Part shown: in pieces, positions 9,301 to 17,749 of the stretch
How positions within the stretch are numbered: position 1 is the stretch's first letter
Layout: each line of letters begins with the position of its first letter
Source: Chitinophaga sp. Ak27
GTDB lineage: Bacteria; Bacteroidota; Bacteroidia; Chitinophagales; Chitinophagaceae
Length of the DNA stretch: 64,000 nucleotides
Reading direction: 5' to 3'
Assembly: GCF_012726295.1 (NCBI RefSeq)
Contig: NZ_JABAOB010000003.1
Location: 682,001 to 746,000, forward strand
Position numbers and translations under genes: made by a program
Notes under the pieces: generated by a model
What the model saw: only the letters and a program-made list of their open reading frames with translations
Told to the model about the DNA's origin: nothing
Database searches by the model: none

Positions 9301-9747
9301 GGTGTTACCTGGAAAAATTTCGACCTCACTATGTTCTTCCAGGGCGTAAGTGGTGTGAAACTGTTCAATGCCTTTAAAATGACCACCCTCAGTGGTTCTG
9401 AACAAGGCTACAACCGCTGGAATAAAATCCTGGATGCCTGGTCTCCTGAAAATAAAGGATCCGATATCCCCCGTATCAACGCTAACGATAATAACAAAAA
9501 CTTCCAGACAAATTCTGACTGGTATCTCGAAAACGGTAACTACCTGAGACTGAAAAACTTGCTGATAGGTTATACGTTTAAGAAAATGAGCTGGAACCAG
9601 GGATTACGCGTATACTTCAGTGGCGACAACCTGCTCACCTTCACCAAATACTCCGGAATGGATCCTGAAGTAGGTGGCGTAGGTCTGGACGGTGGGCAGT
9701 TCCCGGTTTCCCGCGTATTTTCTGTAGGTGCAAATGTTAAATTCTGA
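6352..9747 (+). CDS. SusC/RagA-family TonB-dependent transporter with STN signalling domain
   Basis: A 1131-residue outer-membrane glycan importer. Order: signal peptide (FLLVGCALLPATMGFA), STN/secretin-N domain near 48-120 (VKLDISRASLSQVLAALGS), carboxypeptidase-D-like regulatory domain near 138-210 (ISGRITTENKEPIPGVSVWV), TonB box/plug start (NEVVVVGYGTAKKGDLSAAV), a plug with VLYVVDGVPG, and a beta barrel that ends in VSRVFSVGANVKF, with terminal aromatic Phe. The STN domain is the feature that couples transport to the adjacent FecR/sigma pair. The SusD partner starts 17 nt downstream. The imported glycan is not known. Confidence 0.96.
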   Translation: MKMKFTTADQHTRGGGPAVSRLKQFLLVGCALLPATMGFARQNALNEKVKLDISRASLSQVLAALGSQSSFTFNYVKQDFDKIIVNDFKPDNITLNEALNLLRNKSGIEYSVSDKAILLRKAEKDGGTKSTQAVTTRKISGRITTENKEPIPGVSVWVKGTKIRTVTDADGKYEVTVDNDKAVLNFSSVGYEMTEVAVGTSDVLNAVMKISSSGLNEVVVVGYGTAKKGDLSAAVSVISDMKKLKERPVMDVPNMLQGQVPGVTVTSNGGHTSNANNIVIRGVGSKNGENVLYVVDGVPGAPFNPADVESVTVLKDAASAAIYGAFAGSAGVILITTRQASKGMPSVQYTGFVGAKNAWRTLQSLTAEEEAKVSNLAQTTAGNQPLEGWDPAKNPYGAVTRTDWMSEIFRTGIVQRHNISVNAGTDKFSTLFQARYENEEGTLLNTYNKNISLRLNANYQFNKHVKLRQDIFWNNNDNRDAETASGYTGVITSAIYMPRSATPYYADGTFGGVGPRDGAYNGIYGDVVNPVATLLRNRPYNKRNDLQSVTELTISDIIPGLTYINRFSYRQQNGFWKSFTPKRTEPGKPNNQNQLDYSADKNYNWIWENTLNYNKLIKRHSIGAMVSMTAQENAHRNFTASAMGFENEADWAQFFTNASIFDRTFPSDEEWKDRNVSYVGRLSYSWADRYFVTGSYRYDVAGRLTEGYRGKGFPGLTAAWKISSEPFFNVKGVDLLKVRASWGRIGNIGSLPYYYGYAKLNPDYTYQIGNGAPRVNSLAIANAFNPTLSWETSQQTDIGIDIALLKQRLNITADYFDKLTYDLIKQQNLGWTNTFGQGAPYINQGKISNKGFEVAVNWHDNIGAVGYNIGGNIATLKNRVTYIDGNPNSASVDNGNAYRDVLRPFSYTVGQPINAYWLVKTAGIFQSDDEAKAYTDKTGKMIQPNAKAGDLKFVDQNGDGVINDADRVYMGSAFPKLTYGFTAGVTWKNFDLTMFFQGVSGVKLFNAFKMTTLSGSEQGYNRWNKILDAWSPENKGSDIPRINANDNNKNFQTNSDWYLENGNYLRLKNLLIGYTFKKMSWNQGLRVYFSGDNLLTFTKYSGMDPEVGGVGLDGGQFPVSRVFSVGANVKF

Positions 9748-9764
9748 TCAAAGCAAACAGTATT

Positions 9765-11360
9765 ATGAAAACGAAATTCAATCATATAGTTATACTGGCA
9801 GCTATGCTGATGGGCTCCAGCGCCTGTAACAAATGGGTAGATACCAAGCCTAACGGGGCGCCTACCACGGCCTACTTCTGGCAAAGTGATAATGATCTGA
9901 AAAAGGCGACGGCAGACATGTATGTGATCATGCGTAACGAGTCTACCTGGGGAAGAAACCTCTTCTGGGTACAGGACGCCAGCGACGACCTGATTGTGGG
10001 GCGCTCGAAAGCCGATGCAGCCAACATCAAAAACTTTATCCCCAGTGGTAGAGAAGGTTATCTGACCGGTGGCTGGAATGACCTGTACACCATGATCAAC
10101 CGTGCTAACCAGGTAATTCAGAACGTGCCTACTTCTAAAAATACCACAGAAGCCGCCCGTAACCAGGCACTCGGTGAAGCTTACTTTATCCGCGGATTCG
10201 CACACTTCTGGGTAGCCTACGTATGGGGGCATAAAGACCAAGGCGTACCTTTTGATGGCCCTGAAAATGCCCAATTCGGGAAACGCATACCTCCACAGTT
10301 ACCTTCTGTGAAAGATAACTATGCACAGGTGGTAAGCGACATGCAAAAAGCAGCCGACCTGTTACCTTTATTCGAAACCTATGGTGCAGATGACCAGGGT
10401 AGAGCACATAAAGCAGCTGCCTGGGGATATATGGTAAAAGCTTATGCTTACTGGGCACAGTTCGATCAAAGCAAATGGGCGCTGATCCCGGCACTTTGCG
10501 ATAAGATCAAAACAGAAGGACACCGCGCACTTATTACCAACCAGCCTACTGGTTTACAGAACTATAAGGCAGTATTTACGATTGCCAACAACTGGAGCTC
10601 TGAGTATATGTGGTCTGTTACGTCTGGCGTACAGGGCGGTTCCGAATTCCCCGGCGTAGTACTGGAAAATACCGGATGGACCTTATTCAATGGTTGGGGA
10701 TATTTCCAGCCTACCGAAGAACTATATGATGCGTACGAAGCCAACGATCCCCGTCGTGAAGCTACCATCCTGAAGTTCGGCGATAAATTCACTTACTTCG
10801 GATTGCCTTTCACTTATTATTCTACCAACAGCTTGTCCGGTTTCCAGATCAACAAGTATATGGAACCCTATTCCTACGGTAAAGATGGCGTGAGCAGCAC
10901 CAATCCATATATTAATCAAAGCCCGGATTATCCAACTACTATGCTCAATCTCCCGCTGATGCGCTATGCGGAGATACTGCTCTTCAAAGCGGAAGCACTT
11001 ATTCAGCAGGGTAAAAGCGGTGAAGCGGCAGGTCCGCTGAACGAAATCCGTGCCCGTGTAGGACTGGCGCCTATCGCCAATCCTACTATGGCTGATCTGA
11101 AGCACGAGCGCCGGGTAGAACTGGCTTGTGAGTGGACAGACCGCTTCCAGGACCTGAAAAGATGGGGAGATTATAATACGATCAATGCACCGCTGCATGG
11201 TCGCATTCACGCTAACAAGAAAGATCCTGCTTCTCCCTATACCATCCAGGAAGTATGGCCAAAACGCAACTTCGATCCTAACAAGCATATGGCATGGCCT
11301 ATCAACCCGGATGAAGTAACCAATAGTAACGGTACATACAAGCAAACACCAGGCTGGTAA
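9765..11360 (+). CDS. SusD/RagB-family glycan-binding lipoprotein
   Basis: A 531-residue surface lipoprotein. Lipobox-like GSSAC follows the signal sequence, with the mature Cys near residue 21 (MGSSACNKW). Family blocks are visible: WNDLYTMINRANQVIQNV, LGEAYFIRGFAHFWVAYVWG, LPLMRYAEILLFKAEALIQQG, LNEIRARVGL and KHERRVELACEWTDRFQDLKRW, and a C-terminal WPINPDEV. It pairs with the SusC just upstream as the binding lid of the transporter. A strong terminator follows, so the glycosidase behind it may have a separate promoter or depend on read-through. Confidence 0.96.
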   Translation: MKTKFNHIVILAAMLMGSSACNKWVDTKPNGAPTTAYFWQSDNDLKKATADMYVIMRNESTWGRNLFWVQDASDDLIVGRSKADAANIKNFIPSGREGYLTGGWNDLYTMINRANQVIQNVPTSKNTTEAARNQALGEAYFIRGFAHFWVAYVWGHKDQGVPFDGPENAQFGKRIPPQLPSVKDNYAQVVSDMQKAADLLPLFETYGADDQGRAHKAAAWGYMVKAYAYWAQFDQSKWALIPALCDKIKTEGHRALITNQPTGLQNYKAVFTIANNWSSEYMWSVTSGVQGGSEFPGVVLENTGWTLFNGWGYFQPTEELYDAYEANDPRREATILKFGDKFTYFGLPFTYYSTNSLSGFQINKYMEPYSYGKDGVSSTNPYINQSPDYPTTMLNLPLMRYAEILLFKAEALIQQGKSGEAAGPLNEIRARVGLAPIANPTMADLKHERRVELACEWTDRFQDLKRWGDYNTINAPLHGRIHANKKDPASPYTIQEVWPKRNFDPNKHMAWPINPDEVTNSNGTYKQTPGW

Positions 11361-11388
11361 GATACAGTGAACGATATATAAAACGCGG

Positions 11389-11422
11389 ATGCGGCAGGAA
11401 CCCCTGCCGCATTCCTTTTTTT
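11389..11422 (+). terminator. Intrinsic terminator after susD
   Basis: Perfect stem ATGCGGCAGG (11389-11398) / CCTGCCGCAT (11403-11412), extended by a G-T and a G-C pair, then a run of seven T. One of the clearest terminators in the window. Confidence 0.88.
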
Positions 11423-11474
11423 AGGGCATGGTATTCCCCGGAATTTTAAGTATTTTATGGTAGAATAAATTCCT

Positions 11475-12911
11475 ATGCGAAAGAAATACATATTCCCCAT
11501 AATCATGATCGGTATGATGAGCGTGGGCGTCAGCTGTTCTCATTCCGTCAGTAAAAAGATACCTGTATTTGCTGATACCACTATCATCGCTAATAAACCC
11601 CTGTTTAAAGACTTCATGGGCCTTAACGGGCATGTTACCTTTAAACCCGATTTATACGGAAAGGTATGCCGCCTGGTGCGCATGTATCATAACATCGACT
11701 GGGATGCCAAAGCCCCGGGCGATGCACTTAATATACCACATACGCTTAACCATATCAACTGGAAAGACGATGTATACGGCCCCTGGAAGCAGCATGGGTT
11801 TGAAACGGATATCTGTTTGCAGTTTCTCAGCCTTGGCGTAGGTAACCCGCAGTACAAAACGATTTGGGCCGGTAAGGAACAGTGGGGTTATGATTATGCC
11901 AAAGCCATGGCGGCCTACTTTGGCCCGTCCGGAAAAGAAAAATTATGTACTTCTTTCGAAATCGATAATGAACCAGGCAACCGGTTCGACCGTACCCTTT
12001 TTAGTACGCTTTTTAAGAAAATGGCGCAGGGCATCCGGGATGCCGATCCCCAAGCTAAGATAGTAACGCCGGCAGTAGTGGCAGGTAAGGGAGATGATTA
12101 CTCACAGGGTTTGGATGACCGGTACCAGGATACGTCTGTGCTGCCCCTGTATGACGTTATCAATTTGCATACGTATCCCACGATGGAAAAGTCGGCTACC
12201 AATGAAAACAGCTGGAACAGGAGTTACCCGGAAGATAAGTCTTTACAATACCTCAAAGTAATTGACGATGGCATTGCCTGGCGCAATCAGCACGCACCGG
12301 AGAAAGAAGTATGGATTACCGAATTTGGCTATGATGCCTGTACACCGGAAGCCATGAAGCTGCGAAAAGACTGGGCATTGAAATTAAACTGGCAGGGCAC
12401 TACCGATTTGCAGCAGGCCCAATACCTGGTGCGTTCTTTTATGGCATTTGCCGCCCGCGATGTGCAACGGGCATACCTGTACTATTATAACGATGACGAT
12501 GAAGCCTCTTTTCATGCGGCTTCCGGGCTTACTCGCCACTTCGTTCCCAAAATGTCGTTTTGGGCGGTGAAACAACTATACGCCACGCTGGGAGCCTACC
12601 GCTTTCGACGCATTGTAAAACAGGAGGAAGCCCGGTTATACGTTTACGAGTTTGAGCAGGGCGATGATCCCAGCGCACGCATCTGGGTAGCCTGGTCGCC
12701 CACCGGCACGCCTACCAATAAAAAAGAGGGTTATCAGCCCAAATCAATCGCTGTAAAGCTGGATAACTTACCCGGATTGCCGGTCAGCGTTACGGGGATG
12801 GCCACCGCCGATGGCGTTGCGCCGGCTGTAAGCTTTACGGCTGCCGGCCCTGCGGCCATCACACTTACCATAGGCGAGAGTCCGGTATATATCAGTATGC
12901 CAGGAAAATAA
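11475..12911 (+). CDS. Lipoprotein glycosidase, clan GH-A-like (family not assigned)
   Basis: A 478-residue protein with a lipoprotein signal (IGMMSVGVSCSHS, Cys-21). The body looks like a TIM-barrel glycosidase of clan GH-A: a strand ending in Asn-Glu-Pro (FEIDNEPGN, Glu-166) would give the acid/base, and a later strand with WITEFGYD (Glu-283) the nucleophile; between them are INLHTYPT and a cluster of aromatics. A small C-terminal beta domain follows (about 380-478). GH39 and GH5 relatives share these two motifs, so the exact family is open. It is the only enzyme of this short PUL and should make or trim the oligosaccharide that the SusCD pair imports. Confidence 0.65.
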   Translation: MRKKYIFPIIMIGMMSVGVSCSHSVSKKIPVFADTTIIANKPLFKDFMGLNGHVTFKPDLYGKVCRLVRMYHNIDWDAKAPGDALNIPHTLNHINWKDDVYGPWKQHGFETDICLQFLSLGVGNPQYKTIWAGKEQWGYDYAKAMAAYFGPSGKEKLCTSFEIDNEPGNRFDRTLFSTLFKKMAQGIRDADPQAKIVTPAVVAGKGDDYSQGLDDRYQDTSVLPLYDVINLHTYPTMEKSATNENSWNRSYPEDKSLQYLKVIDDGIAWRNQHAPEKEVWITEFGYDACTPEAMKLRKDWALKLNWQGTTDLQQAQYLVRSFMAFAARDVQRAYLYYYNDDDEASFHAASGLTRHFVPKMSFWAVKQLYATLGAYRFRRIVKQEEARLYVYEFEQGDDPSARIWVAWSPTGTPTNKKEGYQPKSIAVKLDNLPGLPVSVTGMATADGVAPAVSFTAAGPAAITLTIGESPVYISMPGK

Positions 12912-12948
12912 AGTCAACAGATGTCCACCGGTTTTTTATATTCGTTAC

Positions 12949-13728
12949 ATGAATGAATTGAAGCATCCCTTGCCGGTACGCCGACCCTTTGTGCTATCAG
13001 GAGGCGGCGCCCGTGGTTACGCCCACCTGGGCGTTTTGAAAGCCTTTGCAGAACAAAATATTTTTCCCGAAGCCATTGCCGCCACAAGTGCCGGATCTAT
13101 TGCGGCCGCGTTTATTTGTGATGGTTATACCACCGATGAAGTGAGAGAAATATTCCAACGGCATAAGCTGGGGCTGTCTATGCAATGGCGGAACTGGCGG
13201 GCCGGTTTCTTATCTCTCAAAAAAGTAGGAGAGGTACTGGAGAAAACACTGCGGCACAAAACATTTGATGGACTGGATATACCACTATATGTTACCGCCA
13301 CCAACTTTGTAACCGGCGACCAGACCATCTTCCAGGAAGGCGCCATTATTCCAGCTGTATTGGCTGCATCTTCGGTACCATTACTGTTTCAGCCGGTACA
13401 AATTAATAACACGTACTACGTAGATGGCGGTTTGTCTGGTAACCTGCCCATAGAACCACTTTTGGCCGATTTCAGGCAGATTATCGGGGTACATGTTAAC
13501 CCATTGACACCCTACAATCCAGCTGGCGGATTTTTAGCCAATGTGGAAAGAACCCTGCACCTCGCCATCCGCGAACCGGTGCTGAAAAACAGACAGCTCT
13601 GCAGCCAGTTCATAGAACCTGCCGCGCTGGGGCAGTTTGGCATGTTTGAATTTAATAAGCTGGAGAATATATATACTACCGGTTATGAATATACGAAAAA
13701 ATTATTACTGGAACAGCCGGTACCATAA
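12949..13728 (+). CDS. Patatin-like phospholipase family protein
   Basis: A 259-residue Ser-Asp dyad acyl hydrolase of the bacterial patatin (RssA-like) family. The oxyanion loop is GGGARG (residues 18-23), the nucleophile elbow is ATSAGS with Ser-47, and the dyad Asp is in DGG (Asp-159). The first Gly of the usual GxSxG is Ala here, a known but less common variant. There is no signal peptide, so it is cytoplasmic. It stands alone, 37 nt after the glycosidase, and ends at a bidirectional terminator. Substrate lipid not known. Confidence 0.9.
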   Translation: MNELKHPLPVRRPFVLSGGGARGYAHLGVLKAFAEQNIFPEAIAATSAGSIAAAFICDGYTTDEVREIFQRHKLGLSMQWRNWRAGFLSLKKVGEVLEKTLRHKTFDGLDIPLYVTATNFVTGDQTIFQEGAIIPAVLAASSVPLLFQPVQINNTYYVDGGLSGNLPIEPLLADFRQIIGVHVNPLTPYNPAGGFLANVERTLHLAIREPVLKNRQLCSQFIEPAALGQFGMFEFNKLENIYTTGYEYTKKLLLEQPVP

Positions 13729-13745
13729 ATAAATTCCAGTAAAAC

Positions 13746-13783
13746 ACAAAGCCGTATCCATGCAAAGATGTATACGGCTTTGT
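13746..13783. terminator. Bidirectional terminator between convergent genes
   Basis: Perfect 12-bp stem ACAAAGCCGTAT (13746-13757) / ATACGGCTTTGT (13772-13783) with a 14-nt loop, between the patatin gene (plus) and the basic secreted protein (minus). Confidence 0.75.
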
Positions 13784-13808
13784 AATTTGTTGACAACAAT
13801 GTTATATA

Positions 13809-14354
13809 TTAGTCCTTGTCATGTCCACGTCCCCGGCCCCGGCCATTTCCACGCTCATCGCCCCGGTCATTTCCCCGGCCGTTTTTCCATCCATTATGAT
13901 TACCATTGTCGCCTTTCCATTTGTAGTGCATCGGGTGGTCTTTGATTTCGTAATATCTTTCGTCCCGGCTATCCCTGATGATGGTTTGCTTTCCATACCA
14001 TCCTTTATACCGGCCGTATCGTTCGCGATATATATCAGGATGAAGGTAAGGCCGCGGATCGTTCACTACCACCTTATAACCCCTGTATAAATCGTAGTGG
14101 TACCGGCCGGGCAATGCTGCACCGAACACCCATCTGCCACCATCTAAATAAATGAATTGTCGCTGTGGTATATTGTAGTAGGCGTCTATATCCGGGAAGT
14201 AATAGTATTGTGCATCGTCGTATCCTACCGGGCCCCATATCGGTTGACTGCCAATATTGATATTGATATTTGCCCTAACCTGGGCGCTTGCCTTATGTGT
14301 AGAAAGTACACCGGCAACCATCCACAAACAGGCAATAAATGCTATCTTTTTCAT
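13809..14354 (-). CDS. Secreted protein with Arg/Gly/Asp-rich tail, unknown function
   Basis: A 181-residue protein with a clear signal peptide (MKKIAFIACLWMVAGVLSTHKASAQ). The middle (about 30-120) is rich in Tyr, Pro and Asp (YYYFPDIDAYYNIPQRQFIYL) and resembles small Bacteroidota envelope proteins of unknown role. The last 30 or so residues are low-complexity repeats of Gly, Arg, Asn and Asp. I do not recognise a catalytic motif. It is a single gene, convergent with patatin. Confidence 0.8.
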   Translation of the reverse strand: MKKIAFIACLWMVAGVLSTHKASAQVRANININIGSQPIWGPVGYDDAQYYYFPDIDAYYNIPQRQFIYLDGGRWVFGAALPGRYHYDLYRGYKVVVNDPRPYLHPDIYRERYGRYKGWYGKQTIIRDSRDERYYEIKDHPMHYKWKGDNGNHNGWKNGRGNDRGDERGNGRGRGRGHDKD

Positions 14355-14548
14355 AATACAATGATTTAGATATAGGTGCTAAGCCAAATAAAATGCCAGT
14401 TTGCCAACAGCCAGGTACAGTACCATAGCGATCCTTCCCGGATCAGGCTGCACGGCGCTTTCAGGGGATTGTTAATTACTGTTATCGTGGTAGTACGCCG
14501 GAAAGATGATTTATATATGAATGAATAGTAATGAGATTTTGCACAAAG

Positions 14549-15505
14549 TTACTGAAATGACAACAGCCAGTTAACTACTTCAGCAGGATCGGCAATACTC
14601 CAGGAATGAGGATGTTTATTATGATTGGGGAGCCGGTAGCCCTTACCCTGTGTGGCAATAAACCGTGCATTGTTGTTGCCCAGTAAATGTAATTCATTGA
14701 TCATGGCAGCGCCATCTACGGCATTGAGTGTACTGTAATCGAATGCCCGGTTTTGCATCCACCATTCAATATCAGGCTCGCTGTAAATAGTCACGGGGAT
14801 GTTGCGTAATAATTTTACTGCTGCTTGCGTGGTGTCTGAAAAACTATACGGCGAAACCTCATGAAAGAAGGCCGTACCGGTTTTGGCGGTGGCTTGCATA
14901 TACTGTTCCAGCCAACCTGCAATCATTTTTTGTTCAGGGTTTACCCGGCCGCCGGGTGCGAGTCGCAGGTTACGCTGCGCGGACTGATACATCCGTTCAA
15001 AATCCAGTGGGGCATCAATCGTGAAAACAGCTTTGGGTTGAACAGGAGCATTGTTTTTTACCTGCCATTCTGCAAACTTCATCACGCAAGCGCCTCCTGC
15101 GGAGAATCCGCCCAAGTAGAGGCTTTTACCCAATAATTGGTATTGCTGTATACAATAGTCCAGCATCTTTTTGAGCGATCGTTGTGTAGCGTCATCAATG
15201 GCCAAACCTGCATTCCCATTTTCCAGCACGGGGATAATGACGAGGATGCCTTTTTGTGCGGCAACCGCAGGAATGCCGGATTGTGCCAGCACATCCTGCG
15301 GTTGCTCAAAAGCACCCGGTACCAGGAGCAGGTAGCCGGTTGTTTTTACAGCAGTGGGTGGCAGTACTGCAATAAACTTGTTTTTAGTAGTATCGGATTG
15401 GGAGAGATAGATGGTTTGGGTGGTTTGTGCCATTCCATTAGTCAGGCAGCCCAGTAAAGAGAGCAGGGTTGTTATGCAGTACTTCCTCCAAAAGATACGC
15501 ATCAT
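14549..15505 (-). CDS. Secreted alpha/beta hydrolase
   Basis: A serine hydrolase with an N-terminal signal peptide (CITTLLSLLGCLTNGMAQ). The start is placed at the double ATG near 15502-15505, since the upstream in-frame ATG at 15547 adds charged residues before the signal. The nucleophile elbow is GGFSAGG and the region before it (LLLVPGAFEQPQDVLAQSG) fits an esterase-like oxyanion site; a His in HPHSW near the C-terminus could complete the triad. About 318 residues. The gene follows the GlxA-type regulator on the same strand by about 60 nt and may be co-transcribed with it. Substrate unknown. Confidence 0.75.
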   Translation of the reverse strand: MMRIFWRKYCITTLLSLLGCLTNGMAQTTQTIYLSQSDTTKNKFIAVLPPTAVKTTGYLLLVPGAFEQPQDVLAQSGIPAVAAQKGILVIIPVLENGNAGLAIDDATQRSLKKMLDYCIQQYQLLGKSLYLGGFSAGGACVMKFAEWQVKNNAPVQPKAVFTIDAPLDFERMYQSAQRNLRLAPGGRVNPEQKMIAGWLEQYMQATAKTGTAFFHEVSPYSFSDTTQAAVKLLRNIPVTIYSEPDIEWWMQNRAFDYSTLNAVDGAAMINELHLLGNNNARFIATQGKGYRLPNHNKHPHSWSIADPAEVVNWLLSFQ

Positions 15506-15568
15506 AAGATCAAGTTTTCTGGTAATTATCTCTCCAACATAAAACATTCGCTAAGAAATACCAAATGT

Positions 15569-16579
15569 TCAGGATGCCATTTCAGTGGCCAGGGTGGTGC
15601 GGAATGCGTGCCGGTAAAAGCTGGGAGATATTTGCAGGTGCCGGATAAACACGCGTCGCATGGAAACTAAGTTACCGAGTCCGCATTTTTCGGCAATTTG
15701 TTCTGCGCTGAGATTGGTGTCTTCCAGGTATTGGCGGGCTACTTCTACCCGTAGTTTTTCCACAAATTTTGCCGGGGTAAGCTGGGTTTCTTTTAGAAAA
15801 ACCCGGGCAAAGTTACGGGGGCTCATATTTACATGATCGGCCATATACTCCACCCGGATTTCGCGATCCAGGTTTTTTAGCAGCCATTCGCGGATACTTC
15901 TGATCAGCGGACTTTTGAGCTCAAAAGAAGGCAATAGGTTGCTGAACTGTGATTGATTGCCGGCACGCCGCAGGTGCAGCACCAGCTGGCGGGATACCTG
16001 CAAGGCTATTTCCCTGCCAAAATCTTCTTCTACCAATGCCAAGGAGAGATCCATGCCGGAGGTAACACCACCGGAGGTATAGATATTTCCGTCGCGCACA
16101 AAAAAGGGCGTACTGTCTACCGTTACCGAAGGATACGCCGCTTGCAGCCGGGTACAATGTTCCCAATGCGTGGTAGCGCGTTTGTTATGTAATAGCCCCG
16201 CTTTGGCCAGCACAAAAGCGCCTACGCAAACTGAACCCATTCTTCGGATGCCCGGGTAGTGTGCCGTGAGCCAGGTGAAAAACGAGGCAGGAATTTTATC
16301 CAGGCTGCCCAGGGAAACACCGGCAATCAACAGGGTGTCTATAGGAAAATTGATATCCGTTACACATATATCGCAGGCGATACGGATGCCGGATTTAGTG
16401 GCAATATGTTTGTTTTTCGTGACCGATGCCAGTATAATTTCATACCCCTTTTCCTCGCTGGCGATCTCTTTGGATGCAATAGAAAATACATCAGCAGGAC
16501 CTGCAATATCCAATAGTAAGATACCAGGCGTGGCAACGATGACCACCGTTTTTTTAGCAGAAGAGCGGGATCTGGACAT
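15569..16579 (-). CDS. GlxA-family AraC-type transcriptional regulator
   Basis: A 336-residue regulator with an N-terminal DJ-1/PfpI-like domain (residues about 8-180; VVIVATPGILLLDIAGPADVF and the cysteine elbow MGSVCVGAFVLAKAGLL) and a C-terminal AraC double helix-turn-helix (REWLLKNLDREIRVEYMADHVNMS and SAEQIAEKCGLGNLVSMRRVF). The start is the ATG at 16579; a TTG at 16603 in frame would add a hydrophobic octapeptide. It lies 31 nt behind the GAPDH gene and just ahead of the alpha/beta hydrolase, which it might control. Such regulators sense small metabolites through the DJ-1 domain. Confidence 0.9.
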   Translation of the reverse strand: MSRSRSSAKKTVVIVATPGILLLDIAGPADVFSIASKEIASEEKGYEIILASVTKNKHIATKSGIRIACDICVTDINFPIDTLLIAGVSLGSLDKIPASFFTWLTAHYPGIRRMGSVCVGAFVLAKAGLLHNKRATTHWEHCTRLQAAYPSVTVDSTPFFVRDGNIYTSGGVTSGMDLSLALVEEDFGREIALQVSRQLVLHLRRAGNQSQFSNLLPSFELKSPLIRSIREWLLKNLDREIRVEYMADHVNMSPRNFARVFLKETQLTPAKFVEKLRVEVARQYLEDTNLSAEQIAEKCGLGNLVSMRRVFIRHLQISPSFYRHAFRTTLATEMAS

Positions 16580-16610
16580 AGGTAACAAAAATAACAAAAA
16601 CAATCACGTT

Positions 16611-17588
16611 TTACAGCAGGGATACCAGCTCCGAAATACGGTTGGAGATACCTGTTTCATTATCATACCAGGCCACCACTTTAACCGTTTTTCCGAGGCT
16701 CTTGGTCAGGGTGCCATCAATGATGGAAGAATGTGTATTGCCAATGATATCGGCAGATACAAATTGTTCTTCTGTATAGGCGAGGATGCCTTTCAGCGAA
16801 CCGGTGGCATATTGTTTAAACAGTGTATTCAGCTCGTCAACAGATGCTTCCCGGCTCAGATTAACAGTAATATCCACAATAGATCCGTCTATAACAGGCA
16901 CACGGTAAGAGTATCCATCCATTTTACCTTTCAGGTTGGGCAATACTTCGCCGATGGCTTTGGCGGCGCCGGTAGTAGTGGGAATGATGGAATGTGTGGC
17001 AGCCCTGGCCCTGCGCAGATCCCGGTGAGGCGCATCCTGCAGTTGCTGATCGGCCGTAAAAGCATGTACGGTGCTCATAAAGCCGGAAGTAATACCAAAT
17101 TCTTTATCGAGAATCAGCAGTACCGGCGCAATGCTTCCGGTAGTGCAGGAGGCGGTGGAGTAAATATTATCGTTGCCAATTAATTCGTTGTTAACACCAT
17201 GCACGATCGTTTTTACACCTCCACTGGCAGGTGCGGTGATCAGTACTTTTTGTGCACCGGCATCAATATGCGCCTGCGCTTTAGCCCTATCGGTAAAACG
17301 CCCGGTAGATTCAATCACGACGTCGATACCCAATTTTTTCCAGGGCAGTTGTGCCGGATCTTTTTCATTGAGGAGCGTAATGATTTTACCGTTTACCGTA
17401 ATCGAACCATTGCCTGCTTCCACGGTGCCAGGGAAATGGCCATGCGCGCTGTCGTATTTAAACAGGTGAGCCAGCGTGGCAGCATCTGTCAGATCGTTGA
17501 TCGCCACTACTTCTACGGCGGTTTTATGCTGTAAGGCCCGTAAAGTCATCCGGCCAATTCTTCCAAATCCATTGATAGCAACTTTCAT
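16611..17588 (-). CDS. gap: Type I glyceraldehyde-3-phosphate dehydrogenase
   Basis: A 325-residue NAD(P)-dependent GAPDH of glycolysis/gluconeogenesis, slightly shorter than the usual 330-340. The Rossmann start INGFGRIGR, the block HLFKYDSAHG, and the C-terminal KVVAWYDNETGISNRI (last part of the usual WYDNExGYS) are present. The catalytic site reads ASCTTGSIAPV with Cys-148; the common form is ASCTTNCLAP, so the Asn after CTT is Gly and the second Cys is Ser. The start is MKVAINGF, with a promoter-like TAnnTTTG box 22 nt upstream. Bacteroidota often have more than one GAPDH, so this could be a second copy. Confidence 0.95.
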   Translation of the reverse strand: MKVAINGFGRIGRMTLRALQHKTAVEVVAINDLTDAATLAHLFKYDSAHGHFPGTVEAGNGSITVNGKIITLLNEKDPAQLPWKKLGIDVVIESTGRFTDRAKAQAHIDAGAQKVLITAPASGGVKTIVHGVNNELIGNDNIYSTASCTTGSIAPVLLILDKEFGITSGFMSTVHAFTADQQLQDAPHRDLRRARAATHSIIPTTTGAAKAIGEVLPNLKGKMDGYSYRVPVIDGSIVDITVNLSREASVDELNTLFKQYATGSLKGILAYTEEQFVSADIIGNTHSSIIDGTLTKSLGKTVKVVAWYDNETGISNRISELVSLL

Positions 17589-17610
17589 GTGTTTCTGTTT
17601 TTATTTAGTA

Positions 17611-17641
17611 CAAAAGTAGATAACAACGCTGGTGGCAGCAA
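17611..17641 (-). promoter_or_regulatory. Promoter of the GAPDH gene, Bacteroidota type
   Basis: Minus strand: TTG (17639-17641), 20 nt, TACTTTTG (17611-17618), then 22 nt to the GAPDH ATG. This fits the TTG/TAnnTTTG architecture. Confidence 0.5.
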
Positions 17642-17749
17642 TGACAAAAAATATACAGTTTCTGCCATTTGAATAATTTCCGCCATATCCCTATTGTGTT
17701 TAAAGGAAAAAGATTTCATCTTTAAAGCGTACTAAATGCCTCCACCAAT

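Noticed and set aside
9570..10274. A 234-residue minus-strand frame across the susC/susD junction
   Set aside because: Antisense to two certain genes; composition follows from their codon bias.
16266..17183. A 305-residue open frame on the plus strand opposite the GlxA and GAPDH genes
   Set aside because: It is fully antisense to two well-recognised genes and spans their junction; its translation has no recognisable motif.
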